Assembly (NCBI GenBank): GCA_037178625.1
Contig: CM074133.1
Span: forward strand, 3,658,001-3,722,000
DNA length: 64,000 bases
Direction of reading: 5' to 3'
Source of the DNA: Skeletonema tropicum
Taxonomy: Eukaryota; Bacillariophyta; Thalassiosirophyceae; Thalassiosirales; Thalassiosiraceae
Of the stretch, positions 63,503-64,000 are shown piece by piece (position 1 is the stretch's first letter; every line of letters begins with the position of its first letter). Position numbers and translations under genes: made by a program. Below the pieces are notes generated by a model that did not search any database, was not told the origin of the DNA, and saw nothing but the letters and a program-made list of their open reading frames with translations.

Positions 63503-63616
63503 GATAATGATCAGTCCTTCTGGTATTTCACCAGGATGGAAAATTCTTCTCGTTTCGAGGTATCTGGTAGCTTTCTGCGGTGCTTGTCGACGAGAGCACT
63601 TGTTATTTTAAAATAA

Positions 63617-63955
63617 TGACACAGGCTAATAGATGTGTAATGACAACGACGATGAATACAGTATTAATTTACGTATTTGGAGTAGTTGTGAGCTCTTCGA
63701 AGGAGAGAGCTGCTGCTAGCGGTTGAGCTTGCTCATGGAAGATGAGGGGCTCAGAGCTACAGGACAGAATCGTACTAATTCCAATACGTAGAACCGTAGT
63801 AACGATTCACGAGGCTGACTACTTCCACGTAGTCAGAATCCAGAGCGGCATGCGTCAGGCAGAGAGATCTCGATAAGCGATAGCTTAGCGAGCACGTATC
63901 CGTATGGTCACAGATACATACGTACCTAAAGGTAGTATGCTACTTGACTATTACA
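63617..63955 (-). repeat. 5' LTR of the Ty3/gypsy element
   Basis: 339 bp, apparently identical to 57572-57910. Directly inside it (minus strand) lies TTATTTT AAAATAA, a 14-bp palindrome, where a tRNA primer-binding site starting TGG would be expected; no such site is evident. Confidence 0.95.
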
Positions 63956-64000
63956 GCTACCCATTTATATGTTGGTTTATGGAAGCTGACTCCAGTATAT
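63956..64000 (-). pseudogene. Start of the first AP2 domain, right side of the insertion
   Basis: The minus strand reads YTGVSFHKPTYKWVA, the beginning of an AP2 domain whose remainder continues at 57566 beyond the retrotransposon. GCTAC (63956-63960) is the right target duplication. The gene extends past the window end. Confidence 0.85.

Larger units (their letters stand above)
57572..63955 (-). mobile_element. Complete Ty3/gypsy LTR retrotransposon, 6.38 kb
   Basis: Two 339-bp LTRs (57572-57910 and 63617-63955), apparently identical throughout, start TG and end CA, and are bounded by GCTAC target duplications. gag (63502-61850) and pol (61828-58211) are on the minus strand, so the 5' LTR is the right one. 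The pol order protease, reverse transcriptase, RNase H, integrase is that of Ty3/gypsy (Metaviridae). A polypurine tract (cgggggagag on the minus strand, 57911-57920) abuts the 3' LTR. Identical LTRs and open genes mean a very recent, possibly still active insertion. It sits inside an AP2-domain gene. Confidence 0.97.

Noticed and set aside
63520..63535. tggtgaaataccag as a tRNA primer-binding site
   Set aside because: It lies about 80 nt inside the LTR rather than adjacent to it, and forms a small hairpin instead.

Overview
The window is nuclear DNA of a eukaryotic alga, most likely a centric diatom of the Thalassiosira/Skeletonema kind. This is inferred from gene content and style: short GT-AG introns of about 80-125 nt, a heat-shock-factor-type regulator, a BspA-like leucine-rich-repeat protein, a family of MYND/RING-like/Sel1 proteins, and a dense mixture of Ty3/gypsy, mariner-like and MULE elements and foldback repeats. 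No rRNA, tRNA, operon or CRISPR array was recognised.

Layout. 1-14.4 kb is gene-poor: decayed coding fragments (a 209-aa unknown protein, a broken ~400-aa gene, a tyrosine-recombinase tail) among hairpin repeats, including a 514-bp foldback. 14.5-38.5 kb holds four related MYND/RING-like/Sel1 genes and two ruined relatives. They share a promoter block and a 3' block with AATAAA. The first gene is split by a ~6.1-kb insertion (15.2-21.3 kb) that I interpret as an unrecognised DNA transposon: both ends carry clusters of ATTCTGAT/ATCAGAAT, and the inside has a 145-bp satellite, a 360-bp direct duplication and a large gene of unknown family. A MULE element (25.0-27.3 kb), a DNA2-like helicase fragment and MITE-like repeats fill the rest.

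38.4-43.8 kb is a pair of inverted gene copies (one broken, one intact) flanking an ankyrin/EF-hand/adenylate-kinase fusion gene. 44.1-46.9 kb is a mariner-like element with a single frameshift in its transposase. 47-56.3 kb is the gene-dense part: an HSF-type transcription factor with three exons, a PhyH-family dioxygenase, a small methyltransferase, a Rab GTPase, a BspA-like LRR protein and small unknown genes.

56.5-64 kb is a recent transposition site: a solo LTR with an intact target duplication, then a complete Ty3/gypsy retrotransposon on the minus strand with apparently identical LTRs, inserted into a gene of tandem AP2 domains. Its gag and pol are in one frame separated by a single TGA.

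Most host genes here are independent transcription units. The recurring theme is tandem/segmental duplication of small families and their disruption by mobile elements.
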